The position numbers were made by a program, and so were the translations under genes. The notes below the pieces were generated by a model that made no database searches, had not been told where the DNA came from, and was given only the letters and a program-made list of their open reading frames with translations. A stretch of 64,000 bases of DNA from an uncultured Litoreibacter sp. (lineage in GTDB: Bacteria; Pseudomonadota; Alphaproteobacteria; Rhodobacterales; Rhodobacteraceae). Of this stretch, positions 52,922 to 61,045 are shown piece after piece. How positions within the stretch are numbered: the first letter of the stretch is position 1; every line of letters starts with the position of its first letter. The DNA lies in NCBI GenBank assembly GCA_947494435.1, contig CANLUY010000001.1, forward strand, positions 310,001 through 374,000, given 5' to 3'.

Positions 52922-53301
52922 TATGCTTGCTCCTCAACTTGGCGCACTTTGATTGTCAGCTCTGAGAACGGCTTGACGATTTTCCCGAAACGACCACGGG
53001 CCCGAGGGCGACCGCGCTTCATTGTCAGGTTCTTGCCGACATAGGCTTCCGCCACGATCAGCTCGTCCACGTCCAGATTGTGGTTGTTCTCTGCATTCGC
53101 GATTGCGGATTGAAGACATTTCTTCACGTCATCCGAAATACGCTTTTTGGAGAACGTCAGGTCGGCCAAAGCACGGTCGACTTTCTTGCCACGGATCAGC
53201 TGAGCCACGAGGTTCAGTTTCTGCGGGGAAGTACGGAGCATGCGCAGTTTTGCCATTGCTTCGTTATCTGCCACGCGGCGGGGGTTCTTTTCCTTACCCA
53301 T
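52921..53301 (-). CDS. rplV: 50S ribosomal protein L22
   Basis: A 126-residue L22 with [28 protein letters not shown] and the exit-tunnel hairpin region [26 protein letters not shown]. It lies three bases after rpsS. Confidence 0.97.
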   Translation of the reverse strand: MGKEKNPRRVADNEAMAKLRMLRTSPQKLNLVAQLIRGKKVDRALADLTFSKKRISDDVKKCLQSAIANAENNHNLDVDELIVAEAYVGKNLTMKRGRPRARGRFGKIVKPFSELTIKVRQVEEQA

Positions 53302-53304
53302 GGC

Positions 53305-53583
53305 TTACTTCCTTTTCGCTTTTTTATCCGCGGCGTGACCGTAATAGGTCCGAGTTGGCGAATACTCACCGAACTTCTGACCGATCATCTCTTCGGAGAC
53401 GTTCACCGGGATGTGTTTCTTGCCGTTATAGACGCCAAACGTCAGACCCACGAATTGCGGCAGGATCGTCGAGCGGCGCGACCAGATTTTGATAACTTCG
53501 TTGCGGCCGGATTCTTTGGACGCTTCGGCCTTTTTCAACACATGCGCGTCGACAAAAGGGCCTTTCCATACTGAACGAGACAT
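53305..53583 (-). CDS. rpsS: 30S ribosomal protein S19
   Basis: A 92-residue S19: [44 protein letters not shown] and [20 protein letters not shown]. It lies two bases after rplB. Confidence 0.97.
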   Translation of the reverse strand: MSRSVWKGPFVDAHVLKKAEASKESGRNEVIKIWSRRSTILPQFVGLTFGVYNGKKHIPVNVSEEMIGQKFGEYSPTRTYYGHAADKKAKRK

Positions 53584-53585
53584 TC

Positions 53586-54428
53586 TTAACGCCCCTTCTT
53601 CTTAGCATGACGCGAACGCAGGATGAGCTTCGACGATGCTTTTTTCTTGTTACGGGTCTTGGCACCTTTGGTCGGTTTGCCCCAAGGGGTGACCGGGTGA
53701 CGACCACCAGAGGTCCGGCCTTCACCACCACCATGCGGGTGATCGATCGGGTTCATCACAACACCACGCACAGAGGGGCGGATGCCCTTGTGGCGGTTGC
53801 GACCCGCTTTACCGAAGTTCTGGTTCGAATTGTCGGGGTTCGACACGGCACCCACGGTGCACATGCATTCCTGGCGCACCAGACGCAGCTCGCCCGAGGA
53901 CAGGCGGATTTGCGCGTAACCACCGTCACGGCCAACGAACTGCGCGTAGGTGCCAGCGGCACGTGCGATCTGACCGCCCTTGCCGGGCTTCAGCTCGATG
54001 TTGTGGATGATGGTCCCGATGGGCAGGCCCGAGAAGGGCATCGCGTTGCCCGGCTTCACGTCTGCTTTCGCAGTGGAGATGATGGTGTCGCCAACGCCCA
54101 AGCGCTGCGGAGCAAGGATATAGGCCTGCTCCCCATCTTCATATTTGATCAGCGCAATGAAGGCTGTCCGGTTCGGGTCATATTCAATGCGCTCGACGGT
54201 CGCCGGGACGTCCATCTTGTTGCGTTTGAAATCGACGATACGGTAAAGGCGTTTCGCGCCCCCACCAATGCGACGCATCGTGATCCGCCCGGTATTGTTC
54301 CGGCCACCGCTTTTCGTCAAACCCTCAGTAAGGGATTTGACCGGACGGCCTTTCCAAAGTTCCGAACGGTCGATCAGAACCAACCCACGTTGGCCTGGCG
54401 TCGTCGGCTTATACGACTTGAGTGCCAT
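53586..54428 (-). CDS. rplB: 50S ribosomal protein L2
   Basis: A 280-residue L2 with [20 protein letters not shown], the RNA-binding centre [21 protein letters not shown] and the peptidyl-transferase-loop segment [31 protein letters not shown] containing the conserved His. It normally follows rplW, but here 2.4 kb of other DNA with two terminators lies between, so it heads a separate transcript. The promoter should be in 54429-54529. Confidence 0.98.
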   Translation of the reverse strand: MALKSYKPTTPGQRGLVLIDRSELWKGRPVKSLTEGLTKSGGRNNTGRITMRRIGGGAKRLYRIVDFKRNKMDVPATVERIEYDPNRTAFIALIKYEDGEQAYILAPQRLGVGDTIISTAKADVKPGNAMPFSGLPIGTIIHNIELKPGKGGQIARAAGTYAQFVGRDGGYAQIRLSSGELRLVRQECMCTVGAVSNPDNSNQNFGKAGRNRHKGIRPSVRGVVMNPIDHPHGGGEGRTSGGRHPVTPWGKPTKGAKTRNKKKASSKLILRSRHAKKKGR

Positions 54429-54529
54429 GCTTTCTGTCTTCCGTTATGAACGGCGAGGATATCTTCTCGCCTATGTCTCTATAGGGCCCCGTAGGTCCCC
54501 GGCTTTCATGTCTTTGCAGACAACAACAA

Positions 54530-54551
54530 AGCCCCAGACGAATCTGGGGCT
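54530..54551 (-). terminator. Hairpin terminator upstream of rplB
   Basis: AGCCCCAGA and TCTGGGGCT (nine base pairs, four-base loop), followed on the minus strand by TTTGTTGTTG. It ends transcription from the small genes upstream, isolating the rplB unit. Confidence 0.75.
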
Positions 54552-54652
54552 GTGCCGATGGGGCTGTTTAGGAGCGGGAGGGTGTGGGGTCAAGGGGGTG
54601 GAGGACGAAAGCAACCCATCTGCAGAAACTCCATTTGAAGCGTATGATGAAT

Positions 54653-54871
54653 CTAAAAGATCGCCTTGTAACGCACTTCACCGTCCTGCTCGGTTCGTAT
54701 TGAAATCTCCGATCCAAGTTCGGCTTCAAGCACTATCGCTTCGTAAAGCTGCAGAGACCGTCTAATTACCTCAGCGTGAGATGCGGCCTCTAACTTGTCT
54801 TTAAGAGCGACAAGTCGAGCGTATGACTGCTGTGGCATCTCGAATTGCACCCTAGTTGTCTTTTTCTGCAT
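54653..54871 (-). CDS. Small ribbon-helix-helix protein
   Basis: A 72-residue protein with the ribbon-helix-helix pattern: a basic strand TTRVQFEMPQQSYARLVALKDKL followed by SHAEVIRRSLQLYEAIVLE. These are DNA-binding folds used by antitoxins and small repressors. It overlaps the upstream small membrane-protein gene by 20 bases, so the two are made together. No toxin-like partner is recognised. Its operator might be the AACATCAA palindromes about 280 bp upstream of the pair. Confidence 0.7.
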   Translation of the reverse strand: MQKKTTRVQFEMPQQSYARLVALKDKLEAASHAEVIRRSLQLYEAIVLEAELGSEISIRTEQDGEVRYKAIF

Positions 54872-55118
54872 GAGATGTTGAACCTCTGAAATAGTATCCG
54901 CCCACCCATCCTAGCGGAAGGGAAACTAGACCCCATACCTTCAACAAATCCGCACCAGCTTTACCACCAAAAAGGTAGGAAGTTAACAGAGCGCAAATAG
55001 CTGAAAACACGATCACAACGGCAATTATGGACCTAGTCCACTCTCTTACGAGCGAACGCTTTGCTTCATAGACCTCAAATTCTTTGCCGACTTTGAGGTC
55101 GGTGTATGCCTTCTTCAT
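54852..55118 (-). CDS. Small two-helix membrane protein
   Basis: An 88-residue protein not recognised by family. It starts MKKAYTDLKVGKEFEVYEA with GGGGAAG upstream; a longer frame from 55184 is less likely. Two membrane segments are visible: SIIAVVIVFSAICALLTSYLF (about 30-50) and VWGLVSLPLGWVGGYYF (about 62-78). The charged N-terminal region of about 28 residues is probably cytoplasmic. It precedes and overlaps the ribbon-helix-helix gene. Confidence 0.55.
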   Translation of the reverse strand: MKKAYTDLKVGKEFEVYEAKRSLVREWTRSIIAVVIVFSAICALLTSYLFGGKAGADLLKVWGLVSLPLGWVGGYYFRGSTSHAEKDN

Positions 55119-55395
55119 TTCCGACTTCCCCGCGCCCCGAAGCCGAAACGTAAACAGCAAAATAGAAATTTGGCTTCGGAGCATTGGTCGGAATTATTGA
55201 AGTTATCATGTTCCACTCCTGCAAGTTCGCCCTAAGACGACTTAGTTTCTTTTGCTTGCCCACATCATGTGGGCTGCCCGTTCTTGAACTACCCGCAGAT
55301 TGCTTGGTAGCTCATCCTTCGATGGGTTCCACCCGTACGAAAACTGCCTCTTTTTCTGTAGCTGCGAGGCTTCTATGACCTCTTAACTTATGATG
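55119..55395. other. Upstream region of the small gene pair
   Basis: About 280 bp without a convincing gene. It should hold the promoter for the small membrane protein and ribbon-helix-helix genes; no clear -35/-10 pair is evident. Confidence 0.4.
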
Positions 55396-55436
55396 AACAT
55401 CAATTTATTGATAAGTAAACATCAAAATTTGATGTT
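55396..55436. promoter_or_regulatory. Paired AT-rich palindromes with repeated AACATCAA
   Basis: AACATCAA occurs at 55396 and 55418, exactly 22 bp apart. The second copy is the left half of an inverted repeat AACATCAAAATTTGATGTT (55418-55436); the first overlaps ATCAATTTATTGAT (55399-55412), also palindromic. Two similar sites two helical turns apart look like a regulator-binding array. Confidence 0.5.
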
Positions 55437-55606
55437 ATTCAAAAAAATCGCTGCCTAAGCACTTCTCAAGGGCAAGTCTTCCAGAAAAATAGTAGCGAGT
55501 TCGCAAGTGTGTCTAACGGAACCCTTCTTCTGTTCGCCGGCTTGGTGTGTTGGCGAAGCACATTATCCGTATCCACTCAGCCCCCCCAACCAAATCGCCA
55601 GCCCCT

Positions 55607-55675
55607 GGCGCCGGCCCCTCTCGGTGATTGCCTTTGGCAATCACCTGCCAGTCAATGCAGTCGATGCCCGGCGCC
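55607..55675 (+). repeat. Two-hairpin repeat, copy D (variant)
   Basis: Hairpin 1: GGTGATTGCC (55623-55632), loop TTT, GGCAATCACC (55636-55645), perfect, with TCTC before and TGCC after as in copies A-C. Outer stem differs: GGCGCCGG (55607-55614) pairs with CCGGCGCC (55668-55675). No separate hairpin 2 is present. Confidence 0.72.
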
Positions 55676-55791
55676 TATGGCTTGATTCCGGGCAAGTTTG
55701 GAAAAGCCAAGACTCTTTCAAACAGTGCGGAAAGTCATGTCGCTTGCGACGTGACATCGGCACCCGGTAGCTATTCGAAATCTGCCAAATA

Positions 55792-55825
55792 AGAAGCCCC
55801 AGTCGCTTTCGCAACCGGGGCTTCT
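55792..55825 (-). terminator. Terminator-like hairpin downstream of the rplW fragment
   Basis: AGAAGCCCC (55792-55800) pairs with GGGGCTTCT (55817-55825); on the minus strand it is followed by TATTTGGC. It has the same position relative to the rplW fragment as the terminator at 56840 has to intact rplW. Confidence 0.72.
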
Positions 55826-55846
55826 CAATACACTATCGGACCAGTC

Positions 55847-55985
55847 TTACAGACCAGCGCCCACGTCGAACGTATTGCCTTGTCTCAAGATCACACAGGC
55901 CTTCTCGACTTCCTGACGCTTGCCAAGCCCGCCCCGAAAACGCTTGGCTTTGCCTTAGCGACCGTCGTCTTGAGCGAAGCTCAAT
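55847..55985 (-). pseudogene. Decayed duplicate of the rplW 3' end
   Basis: On the minus strand this reads GKAKRFRGGLGKRQEVEKA, then VILRQGNTFDVGAGL and stop, clearly matching the C-terminus of intact rplW ([19 protein letters not shown], then [15 protein letters not shown]). DNA identity is roughly 70 percent over about 130 bp and includes the bases around the stop codon. At the 5' side the match continues after a one-base shift, where a stop appears in frame. It is therefore a non-functional copy of about 35 codons. It lies just downstream of the DJ-1/PfpI gene, so that gene sits between two rplW 3' ends. Confidence 0.82.
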
Positions 55986-55996
55986 CGTTCCTGAGG

Positions 55997-56671
55997 CTAC
56001 ATCAAAGCCAGCAATTTCTTCGCCGCCTCTTCAGACGACGCAGGGTTTTGGCCGGTGACGAGCAGGCCATCGGTGACAACGAAGGAGGCCCAGTCGTCGC
56101 CTTTCTGATAGTCGCCACCATTGGCTTTCAGCATGTCCTCCACAAGGAATGGCACGACGTCGGTCAGGCCCACGCCCTCTTCCTCCGTATTCGTGAAGCC
56201 GGTCACGACCTTGCCACGGACGAGCGGTTGGCCGTCGACGCCTTTGGGATGTTTGAAGATCGCAGGCGCGTGGCACACCGCGCCAATGGGGCGGTTTGAG
56301 CGGTTGAACGCCTCAAGCAGGTTGATGCTGTCGGCATCCTCCGCCAAGTCCCACAAGGGGCCGTGGCCGCCGGGATAAAATACAGCGTCATAGGCCGTCG
56401 GGTCGATTTCAGACAGGACTTCGGTTTGGGACAGCGCCTTTTGCGCGGCGTCGTCATCTTTGAAGCGCTTAGTCGCCTCTGTCTGCGCGTCGTCGGCATC
56501 ACTGCTGGGGTCCAGCGGAGGTTTCCCGCCTTTGGGCGATGCCAAGGTGACCTCGGCGCCCGCGTCCCTCAGCACATAAAACGGCGCTGCGAATTCCTCC
56601 AACCAGAAGCCCGTCGTCTTGCCCGTGTCGCCTAGCTTGTCATGCGATGTGAGTACCATCAGAATTTTCAT
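55997..56671 (-). CDS. DJ-1/PfpI-family protein (Hsp31/glyoxalase III-like)
   Basis: A 224-residue class I glutamine-amidotransferase-like protein. The nucleophile elbow is GAVCHAPAI with C133 followed by H134, and the acidic partner lies in FWLEEFAAPFYVLRDAGAEV near residue 25. The segment YDAVFYPGGHGPLWDLAED is typical of Hsp31-like glyoxalases and chaperones that handle methylglyoxal. It is monocistronic: a terminator after rplW precedes it and another follows the rplW fragment. Its position between two rplW 3' ends suggests it arrived by insertion there. Confidence 0.87.
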   Translation of the reverse strand: MKILMVLTSHDKLGDTGKTTGFWLEEFAAPFYVLRDAGAEVTLASPKGGKPPLDPSSDADDAQTEATKRFKDDDAAQKALSQTEVLSEIDPTAYDAVFYPGGHGPLWDLAEDADSINLLEAFNRSNRPIGAVCHAPAIFKHPKGVDGQPLVRGKVVTGFTNTEEEGVGLTDVVPFLVEDMLKANGGDYQKGDDWASFVVTDGLLVTGQNPASSEEAAKKLLALM

Positions 56672-56839
56672 CTGGTTTCCTTTTATGAGTAGTGTTGATG
56701 CGCAGGCACTTTACGCGCCCTTCACCCACCCAACCCTCATGCGACGCGGAAGTTCCGGTCCTTGCCCCGACGTCGCCGAAACATTTCGGTGGCCCTCTGA
56801 AGACAGATCAAAGAACACAAACGGTAATGCTCAAAAGAA
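56672..56839. other. Gap between DJ-1 gene and rplW terminator
   Basis: A 168-bp stretch that should contain the promoter of the DJ-1/PfpI gene on the minus strand. No gene and no obvious operator are visible. Confidence 0.35.
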
Positions 56840-56867
56840 AAAGCCCCGCTCAATTGAGCAGGGCTTT
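56840..56867 (-). terminator. Rho-independent terminator after rplW
   Basis: On the minus strand AAAGCCC-t-GCTC pairs with GAGC-g-GGGCTTT over an AATT loop, followed by TTCTTTTGAG. A strong terminator ending the rpsJ-rplC-rplD-rplW transcript, where most bacteria continue into rplB. Confidence 0.88.
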
Positions 56868-56891
56868 CCGATAATTCATCTGAACCGATCT

Positions 56892-57188
56892 TTACAGACC
56901 AGTGCTCACGTCAATCGTGTTACCTTCTTCCAAGGTCACATACGCCTTTTTGACGTCCTTGCGCTTGCCGAGTTGGCCGCGGAAGCGCTTGGACTTACCT
57001 TTGGTGATCGTCGTGTTGACCGCTTTGACCTTGACGCCGAAGAGTGTTTCCACCGCTTCTTTGATCATAGGTTTGTTCGCTGCGATATCGACCTCGAAAA
57101 CAACGGCATTGGACTCAGAGGCCATGGTTGCTTTCTCGGTGATCACAGGCTTGCGGATCACGTCGTAATGTTCAGCTTTAGTGCTCAT
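56892..57188 (-). CDS. rplW: 50S ribosomal protein L23
   Basis: A 98-residue L23 starting [20 protein letters not shown], with [29 protein letters not shown] and ending NTIDVSTGL. It overlaps the rplD stop by four bases. The protein docks trigger factor and SRP at the tunnel exit. A decayed copy of its 3' third lies about 1 kb downstream. Confidence 0.97.
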   Translation of the reverse strand: MSTKAEHYDVIRKPVITEKATMASESNAVVFEVDIAANKPMIKEAVETLFGVKVKAVNTTITKGKSKRFRGQLGKRKDVKKAYVTLEEGNTIDVSTGL

Positions 57189-57805
57189 GACAGGCGAGCC
57201 TCCAATGCTTCCAGACCGGCTTTGGTGATAACCAAAGTGTCGCGTTTCAGGATGTCGAACACGTTCGCGCCCATTGTTGGCAGGATATCCAGACCAGCAA
57301 TGTTGCGAGCGGCTTGAGCGAAATCTTGGTTCACTTCAGCACCGTCGATGATCAGAGCACGTTTCCACCCCAGCTCTTTGACCTGAGCGGCCAGAGCTTT
57401 GGTTTTGACGTCCTTGACGTTGATATCGTCGAGGATCACCAGCTCGCCTGCATTCGCTTTCGCGGACAGCGCGTGCTTGAGGCCCAGCTTGCGGACCTTC
57501 TTCGGCAGATCGTGACCATGGCTGCGAGGGGTCGGGCCTTTGTAGACACCACCACCGCGGAAGATCGGAGCAGAACGCGCGCCGTGGCGTGCGCCGCCGG
57601 TGCCTTTCTGGCGATAAATCTTCTTGGTGGAATAGTTCACCTCGGACCGAGTCTTCACCTTGTGGGTGCCAGCCTGCGCGTTGTTGCGCTGCCAACGAAC
57701 CACACGATGCAGGATGTCCGCACGTGGCTCCAGACCGAAGATGGCATCAGACAGCTCAACCGAGCCAGCCTTCTTGCCGTCGAGTTTGATGGCATCAGCT
57801 TTCAT
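57185..57805 (-). CDS. rplD: 50S ribosomal protein L4
   Basis: A 206-residue L4. The start [20 protein letters not shown] overlaps the rplC stop by 11 bases; the frame is open further upstream inside rplC. The tunnel loop region [28 protein letters not shown] is intact. In enterobacteria L4 autoregulates this operon through the S10 leader; no such leader was identified here. Confidence 0.97.
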   Translation of the reverse strand: MKADAIKLDGKKAGSVELSDAIFGLEPRADILHRVVRWQRNNAQAGTHKVKTRSEVNYSTKKIYRQKGTGGARHGARSAPIFRGGGVYKGPTPRSHGHDLPKKVRKLGLKHALSAKANAGELVILDDINVKDVKTKALAAQVKELGWKRALIIDGAEVNQDFAQAARNIAGLDILPTMGANVFDILKRDTLVITKAGLEALEARLS

Positions 57806-58685
57806 CGGACTTGTCTCCTTCTGGGGCTGCATCTGCGGCAGGTGCGTCACCCTCTTCAGCTTTGTCAGCTTCGATGGAGGCTTCCGCTTCCGCCAATGCG
57901 GCCGCTTCTTGTGCGGCTTGCTCTTCAGCCAGACGCTTTGCTTCTTCTTCTGCTTCCGCTGCAGCTGCTGCGGCTGCTTCTTCAGCGGCTTTCGCAGCTT
58001 CACGGGCAGCAGAGGCCAGAGCGGCAGGGTAGATCACGTTTTCAGGAGTTGGCTTCTTGACCGCATCCTTGACTGTGACCCAGCCGCCTTTGGAGCCGGG
58101 AACCGCGCCTTTGATCATGATCAGGCCACGCTCTACGTCGGTTTTAACAACCTGCAGGTTCTGCGTGGTGACACGGGCTGCACCCATATGACCGGCCATT
58201 TTCTTGCCTTTGAACACCTTGCCCGGGTCCTGACACTGACCAGTAGAGCCGTGCGAACGGTGCGAAATAGAAACACCGTGTGTCGCGCGCAGACCGCCGA
58301 AGTTGTGACGCTTCATGGCACCGGCAAAGCCTTTACCAATCGATGTACCGGCAACATCAACAAACTGGCCTTCAAAGTAATGGGCCGCGATGATTTCTTC
58401 GCCAACAGGGATCAGGTTTTCTTCAGCAACGCGGAATTCCGCGATCTTGCGCTTGGGCTCTACTTTGGCAGCTGCAAAGTGACCGCGCATCGCTTTGGAT
58501 GTGCGTTTCGCTTTGGCCGTACCGGCACCAAGCTGAACGGCCACGTAGCCGTCCTTTTCAGTTGTGCGCTGAGCAACAACTTCGAGTTTATCAAGTTGAA
58601 GAACGGTGACAGGGATCTGCTTGCCGTCTTCCATGAAGAGGCGGGTCATGCCGACCTTCTTCGCAATTACACCGGAGCGCAACAT
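57795..58685 (-). CDS. rplC: 50S ribosomal protein L3 with Ala/Glu-rich C-terminal extension
   Basis: A 296-residue L3, about 85 residues longer than E. coli L3. Residues 1-210 are a normal L3 ([20 protein letters not shown] at the start, [17 protein letters not shown]-type core with [20 protein letters not shown]). The tail from about residue 212 is Ala/Glu-rich, helical and acidic, ending PEGDKSDES. Similar tails occur in related alphaproteobacteria; their function is unknown. It lies 14 bp after rpsJ. Confidence 0.96.
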   Translation of the reverse strand: MLRSGVIAKKVGMTRLFMEDGKQIPVTVLQLDKLEVVAQRTTEKDGYVAVQLGAGTAKAKRTSKAMRGHFAAAKVEPKRKIAEFRVAEENLIPVGEEIIAAHYFEGQFVDVAGTSIGKGFAGAMKRHNFGGLRATHGVSISHRSHGSTGQCQDPGKVFKGKKMAGHMGAARVTTQNLQVVKTDVERGLIMIKGAVPGSKGGWVTVKDAVKKPTPENVIYPAALASAAREAAKAAEEAAAAAAAEAEEEAKRLAEEQAAQEAAALAEAEASIEADKAEEGDAPAADAAPEGDKSDES

Positions 58686-58699
58686 ACGTAAGCCCTCCT

Positions 58700-59011
58700 T
58701 TAAACTTTGATTTCGACGTCAACGCCGGCAGCAAGGTCGAGCTTCATAAGCGCGTCCACAGTCTGCGGTGTTGGGTCGACGATATCCAGCAGACGCTTAT
58801 GCGTGCGGATTTCGAACTGGTCACGAGATTTCTTATCCACGTGTGGGCCACGAAGAACGGTGAATTTCTCGATCTTGTTTGGAAGCGGGATCGGGCCACG
58901 CACATCAGCGCCAGTGCGCTTTGCGGTGTTTACGATCTCTTGGGTAGATGCATCCAGAACCCGGTAGTCAAACGCCTTCAGGCGGATGCGAATGTTTTGG
59001 CTCGCTGCCAT
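58700..59011 (-). CDS. rpsJ: 30S ribosomal protein S10
   Basis: A 103-residue S10 with [46 protein letters not shown] and [19 protein letters not shown]. It begins the ribosomal protein operon. The 246-bp gap before it, divergent from the DUF892 gene, should hold the promoter. In related bacteria tuf directly precedes rpsJ; here two unrelated genes lie between. Confidence 0.97.
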   Translation of the reverse strand: MAASQNIRIRLKAFDYRVLDASTQEIVNTAKRTGADVRGPIPLPNKIEKFTVLRGPHVDKKSRDQFEIRTHKRLLDIVDPTPQTVDALMKLDLAAGVDVEIKV

Positions 59012-59272
59012 TACACTATTCCCTCATCAGTGAGGTCTCAACGGATTGGACGAATGTGGCTCATCCACATCCCTCATCGCGTCTTATGGCGGAACATAAA
59101 GAGGGGCATGCATGGCATACCCCCGTTCCGTGTTGGTGCGTATAGGGGGAGTCGCTGGGGCTGGCAAGCCATTTAACCGACCCATCTGCGATCTTCAGAA
59201 AAATATCGGGAACCTAACGAATGGCCCGCTCGTTCCCTTACTGAAACGTAACCACATTTGAAAGGAAATGAG

Positions 59273-59767
59273 ATGGCACTTAACTCTTTGCACGACGTCT
59301 ATCACGATCAACTTCAGGACCTTTACAGCGCTTGCACGCAATCGCTGACTGCCACCAGCAAGCTGAGCGGGGCAGCAACCGACAAAGACCTGTCGGAAGC
59401 GCTGAACGCTGGCGCCAATGGTATTTCCGAAGGTATCGACGTGCTGAAATCCATCTGCGCAAAGCATGACATTGACCCCAATGGTGAGCATTGCAAAGGC
59501 ATGGAAGGTTTGGTCAAGGAAGCCCGCGCTCACGTGCTCGAAGCGGAGTTTGGCGATGACGCCACGCGCGATGCGATGATCATTACGCAATACCAGCGCA
59601 TGGTACATTACGCCTTGGCTGGCTATGGCTGCCTCGTGGCCTTCGCAAACCGCCTCGGCCTTGATGAGGATGGAAGCCAGCTGCAGAAGCTGTTGGACGA
59701 CACCTATAATGGCGACCGCACGATGACAGACATCGCCACCGGCGTTGTGAACAAGAAAGCCGCCTGA
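59273..59767 (+). CDS. DUF892/YciF-like ferritin-fold protein
   Basis: A 164-residue all-helical protein. It opens with LHDVYHDQLQDLYSACTQSL, the start pattern of DUF892 (YciE/YciF), and continues with the paired helices expected for a ferritin-like bundle (HVLEAEFGDDATRDAMIITQYQRMVHYALAGYGCL). The ATG at 59273 has GAAAGGA upstream. Members are linked with stress responses but no firm activity is known. It is divergent from rpsJ and ends at a strong terminator. Confidence 0.8.
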   Translation: MALNSLHDVYHDQLQDLYSACTQSLTATSKLSGAATDKDLSEALNAGANGISEGIDVLKSICAKHDIDPNGEHCKGMEGLVKEARAHVLEAEFGDDATRDAMIITQYQRMVHYALAGYGCLVAFANRLGLDEDGSQLQKLLDDTYNGDRTMTDIATGVVNKKAA

Positions 59768-59792
59768 TCTGGCTTGAGGTTCAACCGAAAAC

Positions 59793-59818
59793 GGGCCGTC
59801 TCAGTTCTGAGGCGGCCC
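59793..59818 (+). terminator. Rho-independent terminator after DUF892 gene
   Basis: GGGCCGtCTCA and TGAGgCGGCCC form an 11-bp stem with a GTTCT-type loop, followed by TCTTTCATTT. It lies 25 bp after the stop codon. Confidence 0.85.
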
Positions 59819-59933
59819 TCTTTCATTTCTACCCAGTGCGCTGACAACCCGACCGTTGTTGCGGATTGTAACTTACACGCGGGGTAGACCGGCGCGCATG
59901 ACATCTATCAAAAGTTATCTTGACCAAGAGCCT

Positions 59934-60752
59934 CTATTTGTCTGCGACCGGCGCACCAAAATTGTCGATCCCCAAAGCGACGAAACTGTCCTTCACTTCA
60001 TCGACCGCAGACTTTTTAAGATGGATCGTGTCCCAAAACCATTTTGCATCACAAGATCCATCCTCAGACAGAAATGGCGTGTGCATATCTATGAACGCTA
60101 TCCCCAACCTATTGCTTCCCTCAGACAATTTTTCGACAAACAACTTGCTCGCCAACCGCCTCTGCATCTCTGAACCGGAGTAGGTAATCGACATCCAGAT
60201 GGCCTCGTTCAGCTTGCTTTTCCGTGGAACGAAATTCCGCGCCAAACGCAATATGACACGCCCGATCGGTGTGCGCGCCAAGTTTGACAGTTTACTCAGG
60301 CTGGGATGCCTAACGGCGGGATGCAGCGTTGATGAGGTCGGCGGAGGGCTAATTACACCCACATTCAAATTCAGATCGTCAGCCTCCTTCTTGAAATCAG
60401 AAACGAAGCTCAGATAGCCGTCCACTGTCGTCTGAACTGTCCCTGCGATCTGAGCGTCGTCAAAATTTGACCGCCTCACAATATGAGCACGGCAGTCTAT
60501 TTCTCCGAAAGAAAAGAATACAAAGGAATTCACCTGAATTTGGGAGATCAGATCGAAAGCCTTTCTACGACCGCCTGTAGAGGAGTCACTTTTGGAAAGT
60601 GTCCCCGCCAGCTGCGCGCCAACGCGGCAGACTTTGACATTCGGGAATGTTCCCTCAACCACAGCGGGATATTCCGCAATCATCAGGTCATTCGCCGCAA
60701 ACGCTGATACGTGGCTGTCCCCAATAATCCAAACGTCTCGACGATCCGACAA
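59934..60752 (-). CDS. SGNH/GDSL-type hydrolase-like protein
   Basis: A 272-residue protein of the SGNH-hydrolase fold. The nucleophile block is VWIIGDSHVSAF with Ser13, the oxyanion Gly/Glu block is FFSFGEIDCRAH near residue 80, and the catalytic Asp-His pair is in FWDTIHLKKSAVDEV near residue 242. No signal peptide is visible. It sits alone on the minus strand between tuf and rpsJ, with no functional link to them. Such proteins often modify sugars or lipids; substrate unknown. Confidence 0.75.
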   Translation of the reverse strand: MSDRRDVWIIGDSHVSAFAANDLMIAEYPAVVEGTFPNVKVCRVGAQLAGTLSKSDSSTGGRRKAFDLISQIQVNSFVFFSFGEIDCRAHIVRRSNFDDAQIAGTVQTTVDGYLSFVSDFKKEADDLNLNVGVISPPPTSSTLHPAVRHPSLSKLSNLARTPIGRVILRLARNFVPRKSKLNEAIWMSITYSGSEMQRRLASKLFVEKLSEGSNRLGIAFIDMHTPFLSEDGSCDAKWFWDTIHLKKSAVDEVKDSFVALGIDNFGAPVADK

Positions 60753-60917
60753 AAGACTTACCTTCCCACTCGTTTGCGCAGCCTGACAGAATTATCCAAT
60801 TGGATGCCGATGGCCACAAGCACATTTCATAGCAGAACTCTGACAATTAAATAGTCGTTCGGGGCAGGACAATACTCGTTCTACAGCCGCTTCTTGGACC
60901 TTGAATCCACAGACAAA
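60753..60917. other. Gap between GDSL-type gene and tuf terminator
   Basis: A 165-bp stretch, fairly AT-rich, expected to hold the promoter of the GDSL-type gene on the minus strand. No other feature was recognised. Confidence 0.35.
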
Positions 60918-60947
60918 AAAGGCCGCCTCCCTTCGGACGCGGCCTTT
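60918..60947 (-). terminator. Rho-independent terminator after tuf
   Basis: On the minus strand AAAGGCCGC pairs with GCGGCCTTT (with inner pairing TCC/GGA), followed by TTTGTC. It ends the fusA-tuf transcript after repeat copy C. Confidence 0.85.
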
Positions 60948-60984
60948 CTCCATGTCTACCGGTGGCCCCCAGCTGTTCGGGGGT

Positions 60985-61045
60985 GTGAGCCCTCGGCGAT
61001 TTCCATTGGAAACCGCCTGCCGCTCACCCGACGGCGGAGCCGTCG
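60985..61045 (+). repeat. Two-hairpin repeat, copy C
   Basis: Outer stem GTGAGC (60985-60990) with GCTCAC (61022-61027). Hairpin 1: GGCGATTTCC (60995-61004), loop ATT, GGAAACCGCC (61008-61017). Internal loops CCTC and TGCC. Hairpin 2: CGACGGC (61029-61035) and GCCGTCG (61039-61045), directly touching the tuf stop codon. On the minus strand it forms the tuf 3' untranslated region. Confidence 0.82.

Noticed and set aside
54653-55118. Classical toxin-antitoxin pair
   Set aside because: The ribbon-helix-helix protein fits an antitoxin, but the partner is a two-helix membrane protein with no toxin hallmark and the gene order is not diagnostic.
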